Below, one piece after another: positions 1 through 10,516 of a stretch of 64,000 nt of DNA. Position numbers and translations under genes: made by a program. This DNA is from Cadophora sp. MPI-SDFR-AT-0126 (lineage: Eukaryota; Ascomycota; Leotiomycetes; Helotiales; Ploettnerulaceae), in assembly GCA_020747065.1 (NCBI GenBank), contig JAGMVK010000020.1, positions 62,001 through 126,000 on the forward strand, in the 5' to 3' direction. How positions within the stretch are numbered: the stretch's first letter is position 1; every line of letters starts with the position of its first letter. The notes beneath the pieces were generated by a model. The model ran no database searches and was not told the origin of the DNA. It was given only the letters and a program-made list of their open reading frames with translations.

Positions 1-931
1 CCGGGGTATTCTGCTTCTTTGTATCTTCGTTCGAAGAAATTTCCGAGCTCAACTGTCCGTCATTTTTCCTCGATGAATTCGAAACATGTTCCATCAATAA
101 GCTTTCCTTTGGCGCATCGTACACTCTTTTCTCAGCCGCTTGACTGCCATAGTCCCGCGACGGACCTCTTCCTATCGTACCAAACGTAATCATACACTCC
201 CTCTGTTGCTCCCACTTCCTCCTAGGCCACCAATAACTTCGATTCTGCAAGAAGAAACAGCGCCTGGCCACCCGGCCCGCACAAGTGTTATCGTAAAGGC
301 ATATCTCGTCACGAGGTATCCTTCGAAACACCCGCAACAGCGGTCGACCGCAAGTTGGAAGAGACAGGATGAACGATTCTCTATGGTTATTGAATTCGAC
401 TCATGGCAGACGGAAGTAATCTCCAGGCCGCACGCGCTGGCAGGTGAGATGAGCACCGGAGCAAAGATGTCCTTATATAAACATGCAGAAAGCCGGAGAG
501 GGCAGGGCAGGGTAAGGCAAGGTGAGGCAAGGCAAAATAAGTACAAGAAGGAAGAAGCTGTCGTTCGTAATTGCAGCCGGTGATTGAGGTGCAATCAATG
601 GATCGATCGTTGACTGATGTACTTGAGGGTAACGTATAATACCGTAGGGTACAGCACGGACAAAGATGGTGGCTGTCGAGCAAGTGGTCGACGACGTCAA
701 GAGAAGAGAAGACTCCTGCTGGCTCCTGAATTCGCGAGGAAACAAAAATCTACAGATCATGGATAGAGAGACAGGCTGACTGACCCTTGCGCGCATCGGC
801 AAGAGTCGGCCCGTGGTCTTGGCACCGTGGGACCGGAATTTTATCGATCAGATCACCTCCTTCAAAACCTCCTGGCTGATTGAGACGAGAGAGATCAGAC
901 ACGCCAAATCGCTGTAACCGTCCCATGCAGG
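1..931. other. Intergenic, no supported gene
   Basis: I see no gene I can defend here. The longest open frame (140-583, plus) starts in a low-complexity stretch and lacks protein-like composition. A purine-rich run of GGCAAGG-like units lies near 495-535. The last 150 bases would contain the promoter and leader of the Lrp1-like gene that begins at 932. Confidence 0.5.
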
Positions 932-1662
932 ATGGATTCGACAAAGGTGATGTCTCTTCTGGAGACCCTGGATGATGAGATCGACGATCTCGAGGAATCG
1001 CTGCAGCCTTTCTTGAAGACCGCGCTTTCAGAGTTCGCCTCAAAGTTGCCCTTGTTGGACAAAGCCAAGCTCTACGTCCTGGTCACCTACGCAATTGAAT
1101 CTATGCTATTTTGTATGCCTTCCACCCCAATCCAGACCTATAGACTATATCTAACCAATCTTTCAGCATATCTGCGACTTAATGGAGTCAAGGCGCGCGA
1201 ACATCCCGTCTTCAAAGAACTTACCAGAGTCAAACAGTACTTTGATAAGATCAAGGCTATTGAGACACCCGTGGACAGGACTATGGCAGTAGACAAGGCT
1301 GCTGCTGCAAGATTCATCAAAGCTGGCCTGGTGGGTTTCCTCTCAACGCACAAGATTCCTTGGCATATCCCCTGTGTCTTTGGCCTTGCTAACAGGCCGC
1401 TTAGTCTGGCAACCAAAAGTATGATCTCGTAAGAGCAGAGCAAATAGCAAAAGAGCGAGCAAAAGCACATATCAAGTTCGGCAACCAATCCAAGGATACT
1501 GAAAAGAAGCGAAAAGCTGGCGAATTAGAAGCACCTGTTGGGCCTGCTTCCGATTCTTCCCACTCAGATTCTAGCTCAGAGTCTGCCCCAGAACCTGCAT
1601 CAAACCCAGTGAGTTCCAAGAAGAGGCGGAAAGTTGAAGAATCTGCGTTAAACCGAGCTTGA
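932..1662 (+). CDS. LRP1: Exosome cofactor, Lrp1/Rrp47/C1D family
   Basis: Sas10/Utp3/C1D-family protein. Family members bind Rrp6 and the nuclear exosome and help process rRNA and snoRNA 3' ends. Three exons: 932-1112, 1167-1330, 1405-1662; introns of 54 nt and 74 nt, the second with a TTGCTAAC branch site. Phases are 1 and 0, and the product is 200 aa. The first intron is a multiple of three with no stop, so a naive reading runs through it. Splicing joins a family-typical LFSYLRLNGV segment and later AGLSGNQKYDLVRAEQ. The C-terminal third is Ser/Glu-rich and ends in a basic KKRRK stretch, a likely nuclear localisation signal. The tail stops early, and another frame (about 1656-1767) still reads as an acidic Ser/Lys-rich tail, so the true C-terminus may be frameshifted or shortened. 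Confidence 0.85.
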
Positions 1663-2578
1663 ATCGAGCAGCGACGACAAGAGTAAGAAATCCGAGGGCC
1701 TATTGGACATCCGACCCAAGCACTCCCGCAATCATCGGCTGGGATTGCGGCGCCTGTTGGGGGCGTAACTTCACCGAACGTTGGGCAATACGTGCGTTGG
1801 CGGTCACCAGTTTTGCGACAATGACGATCACTGTAGGGCTCAGTGGACCCCCTAAGCACTTAACAATCGGAATGGCTCGGGAACAAGCCGCAGATTGAAT
1901 GGGCAGGTTTGTGTTTGCAGACTCTATGGCCTTGGTGATCTTTACTTTACATTCACTTCTCGGACAGTCACTCGTTCATAATGCTTGTCTGGGGATATCT
2001 CATCTTACACACCTAATTTTCTGTTGTCGTTCTCCTGTGCAACCTGCTCTGAATTTGTTGTCATCCGAGTCACCAAGACTTTCGCTGGCCCTCCCTCAGC
2101 TTCACATTTCTATAAGACTTCCTTTCCCTCTCAATAAATGCACCATCACCTTAATAACACCACTGCTGCACAGACCAAGGCAAGGACATGTACAATACGC
2201 AATAGCCAATTAGAGCGGCGAGAGGTTCCGCGATAGCATCAGAGAGCAAGATTAACGAGAGCTTGAGTAGTGTACTCAATTCAATACGGTGAAGCCCACC
2301 TTACCTTGTTGATTCGGCCGCTGCGGACACAACGATACGATCCTTAGTAGACGCTTCTCGAGAAACAAGCAGTGCCATTTCGACTTCAACCTAGTAATTC
2401 TACTCCTACACCATGTATCCGAACACAATAACACGAAACTCTGCGACACTCTCGTCACCTGCCAAACGCCAACCAAGACCCATCTTGTTCCTTGTCCCGA
2501 AGGTCCAGGCACCGCCTGCTTTGACCGCGAGGTCGAATGAGGACGGCAAACCAAGGCAAGGCCCAGCATGCATATACA
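1663..2578. other. Intergenic, no supported gene
   Basis: Apart from the possible out-of-frame continuation of the Lrp1 tail up to about 1767, no coding signal is convincing. Small open frames (1899-2213, 2276-2569, 2413-2643) have no recognisable content and are treated as chance. Confidence 0.45.
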
Positions 2579-2764
2579 CTATCGCTGCTCCGAAGGTTTT
2601 CGTCCCTCAGGAGTTGTTGTCTGCGTGGCCTTGGCTGCCTTGAGTTCTTTAACGAGCTCTTTGTACTCATCATACCACTCTTTCATCTGTCCATTCGTAC
2701 CGCCCCCTTCAAGCTTTGCGGTGATCTCCGCCAATTTCGATGCGACTTCTTGTGCGGAAGACAT
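2579..2764 (-). CDS. Small hypothetical helical protein (61 aa)
   Basis: Single-exon frame of 61 codons with a pyrimidine-rich leader and a good start context (CAGC before ATG). The product begins MSSAQEVASKLAEITAKLEGG and is Lys/Glu/Ala-rich with heptad-like spacing, so a short helical hairpin or coiled coil is likely. No signal peptide, membrane segment or cysteine pair is present. I do not recognise the family. The codons look protein-like compared with neighbouring noncoding frames, but the length leaves room for chance, or for an extra exon downstream. Confidence 0.45.
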   Translation of the reverse strand: MSSAQEVASKLAEITAKLEGGGTNGQMKEWYDEYKELVKELKAAKATQTTTPEGRKPSEQR

Positions 2765-2917
2765 GCTGGCGGCGGATTGTCAGTTGGGAAGGGAAATGGA
2801 AATGGCGAGAATATTCCGGTTGCTTGAATGGTAGGGTTGATCTTTCTGTATGTCAAAAGGATTGACTGACGGCGGGGCTGGCGAAATCAACACCCGCAAA
2901 GGAATGTAAGTCAAGTA

Positions 2918-2944
2918 GATTGATTGATTGATTGATTGATTGAT
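2918..2944. repeat. GATT microsatellite
   Basis: Six perfect GATT units plus a partial unit, in the 5' flank of the small minus-strand gene. A simple-sequence repeat, likely length-variable between strains. Confidence 0.9.
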
Positions 2945-3100
2945 CGAGGAAAGCAAGCAAGTAAGTTACGGAATTTCTCTTTTTCAGTTGGAGGGGTTTT
3001 TTGGAGTTCGTAGTGGGGGGCCAGTGCAGTCACGGTGTTGTCTTAAGTGCGAGCCCACGGGAGACGGCTGTCGGGTAGCGATTTATTTTCAGATTTTTCC

Positions 3101-3124
3101 GAATCTGAGCTAGAGCTCAGATTC
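3101..3124. repeat. 24-nt near-perfect palindrome
   Basis: Arms GAATCTGAGCT and AGCTCAGATTC are exact reverse complements separated by AG, giving an 11-bp stem with a 2-nt centre. It lies just upstream of a coding-like fragment (3130-3324). It could form a hairpin or be a dimeric binding site. No function can be assigned. Confidence 0.7.
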
Positions 3125-3129
3125 TATAA

Positions 3130-3324
3130 GCTCCAAGAAGAAGAAGAAGACGTGGAAACTTGAAGGAGGACCAACCTTCAACTTCGACTTTCGGAGCTTC
3201 GACACCTGCACTTGCACCGACTGACAGCGAAGAGTCGAAGGCAGGAAAGCCGAAGCTGTCAAAGTTCGAAAAGATGATGGATGAAGACGTGCAAGTGATT
3301 GAAGAAGGAGAAGAGGTTAGTTAG
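3130..3324 (+). pseudogene. Coding-like orphan fragment, possible gene remnant
   Basis: An open frame of 64 codons between stops at 3127 and 3322. It has no suitable start, but its composition is strongly protein-like: an Arg/Lys run, then a Ser/Thr/Pro segment, then KAGKPKLSKFEKMMDEDVQ and an acidic end. An overlapping frame upstream reads SSKKKKKTWK, resembling the basic tail of the Lrp1-like protein at about 1610-1640. It may be a displaced C-terminal remnant of that gene or the last exon of an unrecognised gene. Evidence is codon texture only. Confidence 0.3.
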
Positions 3325-3981
3325 ACAGGAACACAGATCGGTTTCACAAGGTTGTCGATTCATGAGGCAAGCGACGCCCTTGACTAGTTGGGAAGGAAGG
3401 CAGGCATTGGCATGGCATGGCACGGCGTCCATAAAGAAGGAAGCTCTTCGTAGAGAGCATTCATTACTTTGGCGTTGAGAAGCGCTGAAGAATAGCTGTG
3501 GCATTCTATGACGTTACAGCACCCGAAAAATGGTGAGCACTTCAAGATTCATGGATGAAATGCATCATCTTCATCAAGAAGAGAAGATGTCATGATCATT
3601 CTTCTGTACTTTGAAATAACATCTGGCTGGTCTGCCGATATATCTGTTTTCGAGCCACTGTGTCCGATTCTAATTCTGTAATTTACCTGCTGCTTAACTG
3701 CCCACAGACCGCATTAAGATTTTGATTACATAGATCTGTACTGTATGTCTTTGTTGTTTGCCCCTGGCTTTGATATAATGCCTGAGGTTTGGGTTGGATC
3801 CGAGATTCGCCTTCTCTACACCAATCACTTGGTAGTACGCTAAAAAGTCCAGGGGAGCCGAGGACTCAAAGCTTCGATGTTGATCTATTCCGCACCTCTG
3901 CTCCTCGCTCACCACGACAAGATCTTCAACCACAACCATACAACTCTATTCTCAACCACAAAACCTTGTACCAGAATCACC

Positions 3982-4580
3982 ATGCCTCGTCAATCCAGAT
4001 CCGGTGGTGGACGTGCCCCTTCTCGCCCAACTGCTCCTCAAAGACAAGTTGCCCCCCAACAAACCCGGCCAGCGACTACCGCTGCCTACCCTCCAGCAGC
4101 ACGCCCAGCTCCCCCGGCTGCTGCTCCTCCAGTCCAGCAGCAACAAAGCTCCGGTGGTGGTAGCATGCTGGGAAACATTGCTAGCACGGCAGCGTAAGAT
4201 CTTGTCCCTCGTCCTGTTGAGTATATAGACTGACATGAAACAGAGGTGTAGCAATTGGATCGTCCGTTGGCCACGCAATCACCGGTTTCTTCGGAGGCTC
4301 TTCCGCTCCAGCAGCCGAGCAACCTCAGCAGAATGCTGTTGCTACCCAAGGAAATGAGGCGTCGCAGAACAGTTGGGGACAACGAAGCTGTGAGGTCGAT
4401 GCGAAGCAGTTCACGAAGTGCTTGGATGAGAACCAGGGGAATATGCAGATCTGTGGATGGTACTTGGAGCAGCTGGTAAGTATCAAAAGGCATATACTGA
4501 GTACTGGCGGCATGAGTGGACGAATGCTAACGATGCTTCCTGTACAGAAAGCGTGCCAACAGGCTGCTAGCCAATACTAG
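3982..4580 (+). CDS. MIX17: Mitochondrial twin-CX9C (CHCH) protein, Mix17/CHCHD2-like
   Basis: Three exons: 3982-4193, 4244-4475, 4548-4580 (introns 50 and 72 nt), giving 158 aa. The N-terminal half is Pro/Ala/Gln-rich and basic (starts MPRQSRSGGGRAPSR), followed by a Gly-rich hydrophobic stretch (GVAIGSSVGHAITGFFGG). The CHCH domain carries two CX9C motifs, CEVDAKQFTKC and CGWYLEQLKAC; the second spans the last intron, so splicing is needed to complete it. This architecture is that of yeast Mix17 and human CHCHD2/CHCHD10, imported into the intermembrane space by the Mia40 pathway. An internal noncanonical targeting segment is expected rather than a cleaved presequence. Confidence 0.9.
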
Positions 4581-5731
4581 GGTGGATCGATGTGAGGGTC
4601 ATCCGGAAGCATACTGTGACTGGCGTACATTTGCATTGGGTTGGCGAATTCAACAAGCATGTAAAATTGTACGATTCTGAGAAAGAGAAACACCGCTCTT
4701 CTGATCCGCTTCACTCAGCCCCATATTCTGCTCAGCCGCTATTTTTACGAAGTATCTCTGAGGGGAAGGTATTCTGCGATCCAGTGGACAGCAGTCATTT
4801 AACACAACCCAGAAGTCCCGATTTTATCAGCAAGTGTTGTTTTATGGCAATATCACAATGACCATCACCAGAATTACGACAGAGCAATTGGACTGTCTAT
4901 TACTCCCCTCTATTGCTAATGTATGAACCTATACCCAACAACTTCCGAGTGTTCGTTCTACATTTCTCACGCTGCGTCTGTCTCAATTCTATCAGTCCGA
5001 GTGCCGATTTTCCTGACCTTTCTTGGTTTAGCTCCACGAAGCTTCCGTGTCTACTACTGCTGTGATAACTCTGTCCTCAGCTCATTAATTCACTTGTCTG
5101 GCATAGCAACAACGCCTGTTACTCCTTGTCAGGCATCTACGAGAGCTTTCGATGTCAATCTCAACAACAGGTATCGGCTGAAGGGGCGGTTAGGACTATT
5201 ATTACCTACCCTCGTATCACCGCGCGCGATTTATCATGCGTACCCATGTGATGCCTCGTCAAAATGCTAAGATGCTTGGGTATGCCTCGAAGTGTCACTG
5301 ATACCTTGAGATCAGAGTCATTTACAAAGAAACGCTTGCTATAGTTATGTCCCAACTTGGGCACCAAAGGAGCAAAGTGGTCCGAAGGTATAATTTTGTT
5401 TATTTGTCGATTTCACAGATAGTTTCACAGGTGAGCATACCAACCGCTTGTGGCAGTCCGCTCTCCCAAACATATGGAATGTGGACCGCAGAATTGGGGA
5501 TGGATCGTAGGGTCTACCAGCGTCGACACCAAATTCCTAAGACATACCTGATTAGAAGGAAATTGCAGCTCTACGGAAGTGGATTCGGATCATAGCCCGA
5601 GAGCGTCTGATTTTTCTTTGAAGTATGAAATTTCTGGGATTGGCTTCATCCATCTGCCATCCCGAGAGGTACCACGGAATGAAGACGGCAGCTTCATATC
5701 ATCGAACATCACTAGACTGCTGAGAATAGAC
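4581..5731. other. Intergenic, no supported gene
   Basis: This 1.15-kb stretch holds the 3' flanks of the CHCH gene and of the convergent methyltransferase gene. Open frames here are short and of no recognisable type. The plus-strand frame 5579-5926 is an antisense shadow of the methyltransferase's last exon and flank. Confidence 0.5.
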
Positions 5732-6693
5732 CTATGCGTTTCTCCCTACTGCTACGTTGAATCTGAAATGCGACTTGACAATACCATTCTCATCGGCCAT
5801 CTTGTTCAACTCCTGGCAAAAGATATCCTTGGCCTTTTCCCTGACACCGGGCTGTGGGCTGTATCAGCAGAAGTTGAATTGATAAACGTTGGGGACATCG
5901 GGACATCTTTAATGGGTCGGCCGTAACAAGGGAAACCACTGACCTTTTTCAATTCCTCATACCACCGTTTGACCCATCCATCCCGCCCCATCGTATCCTC
6001 GAACAAATCTCCCCCTTTAGCAGCATCGACCTCCTCGACTGTCTTGAACTCATTGTATTGTCTGCTAACGAATGTATCACTAGGGTCCAACCCAGCGTCC
6101 ATCAACATCTGCTTGACCTTTGGAACTGTCCCCATAGCAGTCTTGCTACCGTAGACCGAGAACAAGTTCAGCTCTTGCTTGACGACATCGAAACAGCGGC
6201 CAACCACCAAACTGTCATTCGTCGAGGTATCGAAGATCAACTTGCCTCCAGCCTTGAGTAGCGTAGCCCAATGTTTGACTGAGGCAGCAGGATCTTCGAG
6301 AAAAACCATGGCGGAGGCACAAGTAATGACATCGAAGGAGCCCTCCTTGATTCGGTCCAGGCCAGTCAAATTGCCGATGTCATGCTCAAGAAAAGTTACT
6401 GAGAGATTCTCTTTATGGGCTTTAGATCTGGCGATTTCGAGGGAAACCGGACTGATGTCTACTCCGATGACAGATCCTGAGGGCCCTACCGCTCTTGCTG
6501 CCGGAATTGTGATTCCACCTGTGCCACAAGCTAGATCGAGAACTTTCATTCCTGATGACAGTGACATCCACTCAAGGTAATCCTTGGCTTGAGCCTTGTG
6601 AAAATCGCTTGAGCCATCTTTACCGTCGTCTTCGTAAATCGGAGCTCGAGCATCATACATATCCCTGATAGTTTCAAGTCGTGAGGGAGCCAT
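5732..6693 (-). CDS. Class I SAM-dependent methyltransferase
   Basis: Two exons on the minus strand: 6693-5944 and 5851-5732, with a 92-nt intron between; 289 aa. The frame is open further 5' through a GTG, but the ATG at 6693 (AAC before ATG) is chosen as start. Motif I, VLDLACGTGG, is at residues 51-60, followed by an acidic residue at the end of beta 2 (VIGVDISP), then EHDIGNL and FDVITCASAMVFL, the usual order in the UbiE/COQ5-like superfamily. Splicing replaces a nonsense-looking tail with a helical C-terminus ending FRFNVAVGRNA. The substrate cannot be read from the sequence. The neighbouring terpene synthase suggests a small-molecule role. Its 5' end lies in repeat copy A, whose diverged second copy lies at 11.6-12.2 kb. 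Confidence 0.85.
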
Positions 6694-7210
6694 GTTGGTG
6701 CCCACCAGGGTATGGTCAGCTTGTCATTACTGTTTTGCTTGGGAGTCTTGGAAAAAGTTTCTGAAGGTGCAAGAGGAGTGCGTTGAGCTGATCGGGACGG
6801 ATTTAATTGCTAAAAGCCGGTGGGATGAAACAGGTAATCGTGACAATCGGCGTAACTTTGAACTTTTTCCCTCCTTCCTCCTGCCTAGGTAGGTATTATC
6901 TTACCTGCTTGTCACCTGGTAGCAAAAGCAGCCGCTTAGGACGTGCTGCCGGGAGATGAACCTCAGTACTGTAGATTCAGAAGAGTAATGTCATCGTGGC
7001 TGGAGCTTAGCTACTTGTTCAGTGATGGAAACCATGAGAAAACAAGGTAGATGGAAAAGGCATATCCACTTGAGACCACAAAGCCATGGAGCAAAGCTAC
7101 TGCTGTTCAACTTCCAGACTCAAAGAAAGATTGTGGTCTCACGCTCGAGAAAAGATGGGTGGATCTCCCAAGGAAGTCAATCTTGAGAAAGAGTCACATG
7201 ACTCTTGACT
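6590..7210 (+). repeat. Dispersed direct repeat, copy A (less mutated)
   Basis: By-eye alignment pairs this segment with 11600-12235 in the same orientation. Shared anchors include GGGACGGATTT, ATTATCTTACCTGCTTGTCA, GAGCTTAGCTACT and GACCACAAA. Copy A covers the start and upstream region of the methyltransferase. Boundaries are approximate; the left edge may reach further into the methyltransferase coding sequence. No transposase or terminal inverted repeats were seen, so this could be a segmental duplication rather than a transposon. Confidence 0.7.
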
Positions 7211-7379
7211 AGAATACCTGGATGGACGCTACTATCCACTAGAAACGTCAACCAGCAGCGAAATCAATGACTCCCTGCCCCTACAGCCAGTCATTGAACC
7301 ACCCCACAGAACCTTTAAATCCCCTCTCTTTTGCAATCCTTACCACCTTCACACTCAGACCTCCTCTTACACCAAAACC

Positions 7380-7529
7380 ATGCTCCGTACCGCTGAAGAC
7401 TGTCCTGGTCCACGTTGCGCCGCGCTTCGTCAAAATGTCCTCGTTCGCCCTGCGGAATCTCCCCTGATCCTCCTCGTGCGAAATCTGGCATATATACCTT
7501 CGGACCTCGCTATTTTCCTGGAAACTTGA
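7380..7529 (+). CDS. Candidate small ORF (49 aa), doubtful
   Basis: An ATG in a good fungal context (CACCAAAACC before ATG) follows a CT-rich leader and a TTTAAAT element near 7314-7320, together resembling a core promoter. The frame gives 49 codons with Cys and Arg early (MLRTAEDCPGPRC). No family is recognised. It could be the first exon of a longer gene or a noncoding transcript. The rest of 7211-8008 holds nothing else I can support. Confidence 0.2.
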   Translation: MLRTAEDCPGPRCAALRQNVLVRPAESPLILLVRNLAYIPSDLAIFLET

Positions 7530-8008
7530 TCTGGCATGATTACATCGTATTTTGAGGCGAAGCAAAGGAATCTGCGAGGTGCCGGGCTGGGGAAAATTAC
7601 GACCTCTTTGGGGATGGAGAAGCACCGCTGGTTACTACTCTGGTCTGCAGTCATCATTGTCCAATCTGGTTGAGAAACGTCGAGCGACGTAGGTCTCGAT
7701 ACTGATTACTTTGCCAGTAGGCTTCTCTTCCCAGACAGGATATGGCGAGGATGTATCACAGTAAGGTTGCAGTTTGGAAGACATATGAGCTACAACAAAT
7801 GATTCTACCTGTGAAACAGGATTATACCACACACAGGTTTAACACCTCTCAAGGCATCTACGCCCTTGCAATGACACAAATACGGGTGTTCAACAGCTAA
7901 TAACAGGGGTCCAAACCCATCAGAGAATCATTCAAATTGGAAACCAACGCCGGCCTATGTAGTCTATATAGCCCTTCTTTCCCAACTTTGATACATTTGC
8001 TACATCCT

Positions 8009-9276
8009 TTACTTAGTTTTATATCGTTGGGAAGCTATAGCCCATTTCAGGCACCGCCCGATAAACTCCATCATTACCTTACACAACTCCCTTTCGCTCT
8101 CTACCTTTGAGTTCCGATAAATGACTTCACAGCATTCAATCGCATTTCTTATGGCATCGGCATACATCTTCTCTGCTTCTCTCGCACAGTCCTTCAAGAT
8201 ACGAATTCTGTCTTCCGGCGAACCAGGATACCTGAGCCGCAGACCTCCAAGTACTGTAACCACGTTCACGGACCACCCGGCATCAATGTCCTTGTCCAAA
8301 CCTATCAGATCGTTCTGCAAGCCAATGATCTCGTTCAGCATCGATTTGAGGTCTGTCACGGAAGCCGAGGGTAATGGTCTGAGGTAAGACATCGATTTGT
8401 TCAACGAGCTTTCCACCAGGGCGAAAAATGGCGAAATACCAACCGTTTCGCCCCGAATCTTCATATATGCATCAACAGATGGTGGCGGAGATTCTCGAAA
8501 GTTAGTTTCTGTAATCATCCAAGTGAAGACTTTGTTGATGTCTTCCATGAATACGTTGTACGTGGCGGCGGGAAGGAGATGGTGAGTATAGATTCTGAAT
8601 TCTCGAACAATATGTTGAATCATCTCATGGCTAGAGTTCGGTTTGCTCCAATCTACATGTGGTAAGACTTTTGAGACGGGGATCAATCTGAGTCGCCTAC
8701 CTATACCGGTCCCAAGGCTGGTTCCAGAGTCCTTCCATGTCATACTTCTTGCATCCTGCAGGGCGCGCTTTGCGTCCATTGGTTCCATATTTTCTGTCAA
8801 GTCGTCTACTTCGCACAATATTGAAAACCACGCCGCCATGGCCAATAAGATGGTTGCTCGATCAGTGATGGCGGGGAATGTTGAGTAGATGCTATCAAGC
8901 TCTTTCGCAAATTTCTTCTCGTTCTTTTTGACGTTCACATCCAGCCAAGGCTCCGCAGCAAATCGAAATTTGATATGTGCTTCGAGAATTGTGGGATCCA
9001 ATGAACTGGAGGCCACTGATGATCCGACTTTGGGAATTGGGAACTATTTACAGTAAGTCTTGAATATTGTATAGTTTTCGACTCAGTGCATACCTTGATC
9101 TCCTCACCAATGCTTCGACAGACGTGTCTCAATACTTCGGTCTCTATCTTTCTTATAGACTCTTTCGAAGTCTCTGCCAGTTTCCCTTTGCCCTGACACC
9201 ACCAGCTCAAGATCTCTTGTGTCCGGGATCTCAAGCGGGGTAATACATCCGGCTTCGAGCCTTTGCGAGAGGCCAT
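8009..9276 (-). CDS. Class I terpene synthase
   Basis: Two exons on the minus strand: 9276-9094 and 9043-8009, with a 50-nt intron; 405 aa. Metal-binding motifs are present in order: DDLTE (DDxxE type) at residues 141-145, then the NSE-type triad NDLIGLDKD at 305-313, and a C-terminal RY pair (ASQRYK), all hallmarks of terpenoid cyclases that ionise a prenyl diphosphate with Mg2+. There is no second, prenyltransferase domain. The first exon supplies a Lys/Arg-rich helical N-terminal extension of about 60 residues that many fungal sesquiterpene synthases lack; the join at EEIK/FPIPKV has good splice sites. The chain length of the substrate and the product cannot be predicted. A methyltransferase lies downstream and a membrane-protein gene starts 1.2 kb upstream in the opposite direction. 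Confidence 0.9.
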
Positions 9277-10516
9277 GTTAACGATCGAAACGTCGACGAT
9301 TCTTTACTACAAGGAGAGAAAGCCAAAGCTAGGGAGACAATTATACAAATGCATTCGCGGAAGATTCAGACAGATAATTTGATGGGCATGGTATGGAATT
9401 AGCATCTGTTAAGGCGTTTCTGACACAGGGGGCACACTTCAACTTGTAATTTAACCCTCTCCCCCTCCCAATCGAACTTTAAAGTTGAGAATTTATGGGT
9501 AGGAAGTTGAATTCACTTGTCATGACTAGTTGAAAGGCCCTGCCGATGCGCTGCTACTTTTTGGGTACGGAGCAGAAGTTGTTCTATTATGAAGTGTTCT
9601 CTCATAAAAACCAAGGTGGTTATAAGATTCCAGAGAGTCTTTTCTCCTTGATAAGGGAGATACCACCAGATGAACACCTTTAAAATCTACCTATACGAGG
9701 ATCAATATTCATGAGGTTAAACATTTAATTACAGGATGGGGAAGTAACGTCCAATAGTCTGAACTTTCCCTAAAATGTGTCGTAAACTTTCTTGGTTGTT
9801 TTGTTAATATCCTAAAGTTTGAATCAAATTATTCTAAGTCTGACTTAGCGTTTTAAGAACACAATAATTGCGTGATACTTGGTTTCACCGGCTGTGAACG
9901 AATCCTGAGCCACAGAAGGGGGACTGACTAGTAAGTAGCGAAAGAAAATACAATACTGAATGCGGCTCGGATCTCGAATAAAGTCACATGCAATTGGCTG
10001 ATGCACATTAGAACTGTGTCCTAAGACGCGTCGCGAACGTCTCAACTTAATATCATTTAGCAGATCATCAATTGTGAAGTTCATAGACTTCACAGGGGTA
10101 CGTCCTATCAAAGTATAAGCCCTATGTGGAAATTGAGAAGGTAAATGAAGTTCCAAGGAAACCCAAATTCTCGAACTCGCACTTGATGTATCGGCGAAAC
10201 CTTGTCACATTGACAAAAGTTCTAGCAAAATGAGAAAGCAAATGGTAGATCAGGGTGGCACTCGTATAAGTAGTTAGTTCATCACACACTCTTGCCGCCG
10301 AAGTACAATCCCCCCCCCCCCCCCCCGATTGCAACTTGGAAAATATCGATTATAGTTGTTGACGAGCTCACTTACTCTAGCCACCACATTCGTTAATTCT
10401 CCTTTTCAGCTAATTCGATAGCATACAACTCATATTGTCTCATTCAATTCACTTCTCACTGTTCATCAAACCACTAACCCACCGATCTACTTCCACACGA
10501 AAACCAGAACAACAAA
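9277..10516. other. AT-rich divergent intergenic region
   Basis: Shared upstream region of the terpene synthase (minus) and the membrane protein (plus). The part from about 9480 to 10100 is AT-rich with TTAA-type motifs and a 12-nt palindrome AACTTTAAAGTT near 9477, so it may be a decayed repeat. No gene is supported. A long C homopolymer lies at 10310-10326. Confidence 0.5.
10310..10326. repeat. Poly-C homopolymer (17 nt)
   Basis: Uninterrupted run of 17 C about 190 nt upstream of the membrane-protein start. Length in the assembly may be uncertain. It could be structural (i-motif/G-rich complementary strand) or simple slippage. Confidence 0.9.
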
